Origin: Clostridiales bacterium
Lineage (GTDB): Bacteria > Bacillota > Clostridia > Saccharofermentanales > UBA5734
NCBI GenBank assembly: GCA_003451915.1
Contig: DMJC01000167.1
Coordinates: 1-9,686, forward strand
Direction of reading: 5' to 3'
DNA: 9,686 nucleotides
The position numbers were made by a program, and so were the translations under genes. Position 1 is the first letter of the stretch. Each line of letters opens with the position of its first letter. Below the pieces are notes generated by a model, which did no database searches, was not told where the DNA came from, and saw only the letters and a program-made list of their open reading frames with translations. This document shows positions 8,068-9,686 of this stretch, piece after piece.

Positions 8068-8328
8068 ATGGATTACATCTTTTTTGCCTTCAGCGCCCTT
8101 TGTGTGTCTTTTGCTGTGATTCTCGGCTTTCAGCAGGCTGCCGGCCGAGATCTGCAGCCGCGTCTGCTGCTGATTATACTGGCTTTCGCAGCCGGCAGCG
8201 CCTTTTATTTTCTTGAGACATCCTTTGCCGGCCGCAGCCAGATCTTTTATTATATCGCCAACAGCCTGCCGCAGCTGATTCTGGCCGCCTTGCTGGTGAT
8301 GGTTTTCAGAGATCAGAAAAATCTCTGA
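8068..8328 (+). CDS. Small membrane protein of unknown function
   Basis: I do not recognise this 86-residue protein. It has three hydrophobic stretches likely to span the membrane: residues 3-22 (YIFFAFSALCVSFAVILGF), 32-52 (RLLLIILAFAAGSAFYF region) and 57-80 (a FYYIANSLPQLILAALLVMVF stretch), with short charged loops and a basic/acidic tail RDQKNL. No signal peptidase site or catalytic motif is visible. GAGGTG lies 8 nt before the ATG and a plausible promoter lies upstream, so it looks like a real gene. It is divergent from dnaA with only 100 bp between start codons, and the dehydrogenase gene begins 62 bp downstream on the same strand, so the two could be cotranscribed. It is too small to infer a transport or enzymatic role. 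Confidence 0.75.
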   Translation: MDYIFFAFSALCVSFAVILGFQQAAGRDLQPRLLLIILAFAAGSAFYFLETSFAGRSQIFYYIANSLPQLILAALLVMVFRDQKNL

Positions 8329-8357
8329 TCCGTAAAACAAATGATATTTTTCTGATC
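8306..8357. repeat. Overlapping, mutually exclusive inverted repeats after the membrane gene
   Basis: Hairpin A pairs TCAGAGAT (8306-8313) with ATCTCTGA (8321-8328, including the stop codon), an 8-bp stem with a 7-nt loop. Hairpin B pairs GATCAGAAAAAT (8311-8322) with ATTTTTCTGATC (8346-8357), a 12-bp stem with a 23-nt loop. They share 8311-8322, so only one can form at a time. Neither is followed by a T-run on the plus strand, so a standard terminator is not supported. Confidence 0.6.
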
Positions 8358-8390
8358 GAAAATAAGTTATTAAAACAAGGAGATTATCAA

Positions 8391-9686
8391 ATGCTTGATT
8401 TCGATAATGTTTGTTTTTCAAAAGAAAAAGACCCTGCATCCTGGCAACATCTGACTGGCATGAAAATGGTTCTGGACTGGCTTGGCCAGAGCAAAATCTG
8501 TCCGGCTTGCGGCCGCACACATACAATAAGAACCCGCCGTCTGGCGCAGGGTGTCAATATCGCCGGCGAGACGGGTTTTCACTTGGCGGATCTCGGATTT
8601 CGAGGCCGTTGCCTGGTTGTCATGGATCAGACGACCTTGCAGGCAGCCGGCCATCAGTTGATGGAAGGTTTGACCCGATTTTCACCTCGCTCACTGGTTT
8701 TTGACCGGACAGATTTGCATGCCGATGAGCATGCCTTGGGCAGTCTGCTGGTGGCGATGGCCGATCGGCCGGACTTTCTCGTTTCTTGCGGCAGTGGTAC
8801 CTTGACGGATATTACGCGCTATGTCAGCCTGCTGACCGGTATTCCCTTTGTGTCTTATGCAACAGCTGCATCGGTTGACGGCTTTGCCTCGATGACGACG
8901 CCGATTCTCAATAAAGGATTCAAGACGACATTTCCCGGTGTAGCACCAGAAGCGGTCTTTTACGATCCGACCGTGCTGGCGGGTGCGCCGGAGGCCATGA
9001 CGGCAGCAGGATTCGGCGATGTCATGGCGAAGATCATCGCCATGATCGACTGGCGGCTGGCCTACGCCGTTGAAGACGAAGCCTACTGCCCGCTGATCGC
9101 TGCGCTGGTCGGCCAGGCGACTGCTGATTGTCTGGCGCTGGCCGATGACCTGGCAGTCAAAGATGCTGATCCGCTGCGGCGCGGCGCTGCCTGCGCCAAG
9201 CTGATGGAAACCCTGTCCCTGACCGGGATCGGCATGCAGATGATGGGGACTTCCCGTCCGGCTTCTGGTTCCGAACATCACATATCACACCTGCTGGAAA
9301 TGCGCGACATCCAGCGTCAGCGGCCGGGCAGCCTGCACGGCGATAAGGTGGGCATCGGCACGCTGATCAGCATGACGATTTATCAACGATTATTTAAAGG
9401 TGACCAACTGCCCGAGCAACGGCCGATTATGAACGCCAGCCAATGGGAGCAGGAGGTTAATCGCGTATTTGGTCCGCTGGCACCGGCGGCCCTGGCGATC
9501 AACAGCCCGCAGCCGCCGCAAGGGGCCGAATGGGATCGGCAAAAACGCCTGATCGATCAGGCAATGACGCTCTTTGGCTACGACACGGTCCGATCGTTCG
9601 AACGGCTGCTGCCGGTTGCCCGCGACAAGATCGCCGCGATCGGCGGGCCGATCCGGCCGGATCAGCTGGGATATTCGGTTCAGGAT
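8391..9686 (+). CDS. sn-glycerol-1-phosphate dehydrogenase, AraM/EgsA type (partial, C-terminus off window)
   Basis: The open frame runs 432 codons without a stop to the window edge. The product belongs to the iron-/zinc-dependent alcohol dehydrogenase superfamily, closest to AraM/EgsA enzymes that reduce dihydroxyacetone phosphate to sn-glycerol-1-phosphate with NAD(P)H. Visible are the nucleotide-binding CGSGTLTDITRY (133-144), ATAASVDGFASM (158-168) with metal-ligand candidate D163, AAGFGDVMAKIIAMIDWRL (205-223), and two histidine motifs, GSEHHISHLLEM (293-304) and LHGDKVGIGTL (315-325). Near the N-terminus CPACGRTH (37-44) resembles a small metal-binding knuckle; similar C-x-C-G-x-x-H stretches occur, as I recall, in clostridial relatives. 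AAGGAG lies 8 nt before the ATG. In Firmicutes such enzymes can supply heptaprenylglyceryl-phosphate lipids; the substrate here is unproven. The 3' part is visibly richer in G+C than the replication genes. Confidence 0.88.
   Translation, partial: MLDFDNVCFSKEKDPASWQHLTGMKMVLDWLGQSKICPACGRTHTIRTRRLAQGVNIAGETGFHLADLGFRGRCLVVMDQTTLQAAGHQLMEGLTRFSPRSLVFDRTDLHADEHALGSLLVAMADRPDFLVSCGSGTLTDITRYVSLLTGIPFVSYATAASVDGFASMTTPILNKGFKTTFPGVAPEAVFYDPTVLAGAPEAMTAAGFGDVMAKIIAMIDWRLAYAVEDEAYCPLIAALVGQATADCLALADDLAVKDADPLRRGAACAKLMETLSLTGIGMQMMGTSRPASGSEHHISHLLEMRDIQRQRPGSLHGDKVGIGTLISMTIYQRLFKGDQLPEQRPIMNASQWEQEVNRVFGPLAPAALAINSPQPPQGAEWDRQKRLIDQAMTLFGYDTVRSFERLLPVARDKIAAIGGPIRPDQLGYSVQD

Noticed and set aside
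8306..8328. Hairpin at the end of the membrane gene as an intrinsic terminator
   Set aside because: The stem is short and A/T-rich, and no T-run follows on the plus strand.
7945..8526. 193-codon minus-strand open frame spanning the dnaA start and the membrane gene
   Set aside because: It overlaps three better-supported features, including the dnaA start and divergent promoters, has low-complexity composition and no recognisable motif.
8691..9281. 196-codon minus-strand open frame inside the dehydrogenase gene
   Set aside because: Antisense to conserved catalytic motifs of the dehydrogenase; the composition (many His, Arg, Gln) is typical of a shadow frame.

Overview
This window is a chromosomal replication-origin region of a Firmicute-type bacterium. 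It reads, mostly on the minus strand from right to left, dnaA – oriC – dnaN – recF – a remB/yaaB-like gene – gyrB – parA (soj) – parB (spo0J). To the right of dnaA, on the plus strand, are a small membrane protein and a sn-glycerol-1-phosphate dehydrogenase that runs off the edge. The gene order, the Soj/Spo0J pair with canonical parS sites, the RemB-like DUF370 gene, the strong GGAGG-type ribosome binding sites and the AraM-type dehydrogenase all point to a low-to-mid GC Firmicute, probably class Clostridia. The species cannot be named from the sequence alone.

Left part (1–1547): the N-terminal 201 residues of ParB and a complete ParA, with stop and start overlapping as TGATG. Two perfect 16-bp parS sites lie here. 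One is inside the parA coding sequence. The other sits at the centre of a 30-bp perfect palindrome that also looks like the intrinsic terminator of gyrB.

Middle (1548–6342): GyrB with an unusual acidic N-terminal extension of about 61 residues, the small RemB-like regulator with its own likely promoter, RecF, and the DnaN sliding clamp. The small S4-domain gene (yaaA) usually found between dnaN and recF in Bacillus-type origins is absent, and no gyrA follows gyrB.

Origin (6361–6617): a spacer of about 255 bp between dnaN and dnaA. It holds one consensus DnaA box, several near-consensus boxes in both orientations, a perfect 11-bp tandem repeat carrying box-like cores, and an AT-rich tract on the dnaN side that is the likely unwinding element.

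Right part (6618–9686): DnaA, a compact divergent promoter region with no recognisable DnaA box, an unrecognised 86-residue membrane protein, two mutually exclusive inverted repeats, and the dehydrogenase.

Together these genes start replication (DnaA, oriC), keep the polymerase on DNA (DnaN), repair stalled forks (RecF), relieve supercoils (GyrB) and segregate the newly copied origin (ParAB/parS). The genes themselves are familiar. I see no convincing undescribed system. The points most worth a second look are the parS embedded in the gyrB terminator, the tandem origin repeats, the GyrB extension and the small membrane gene divergent from dnaA.
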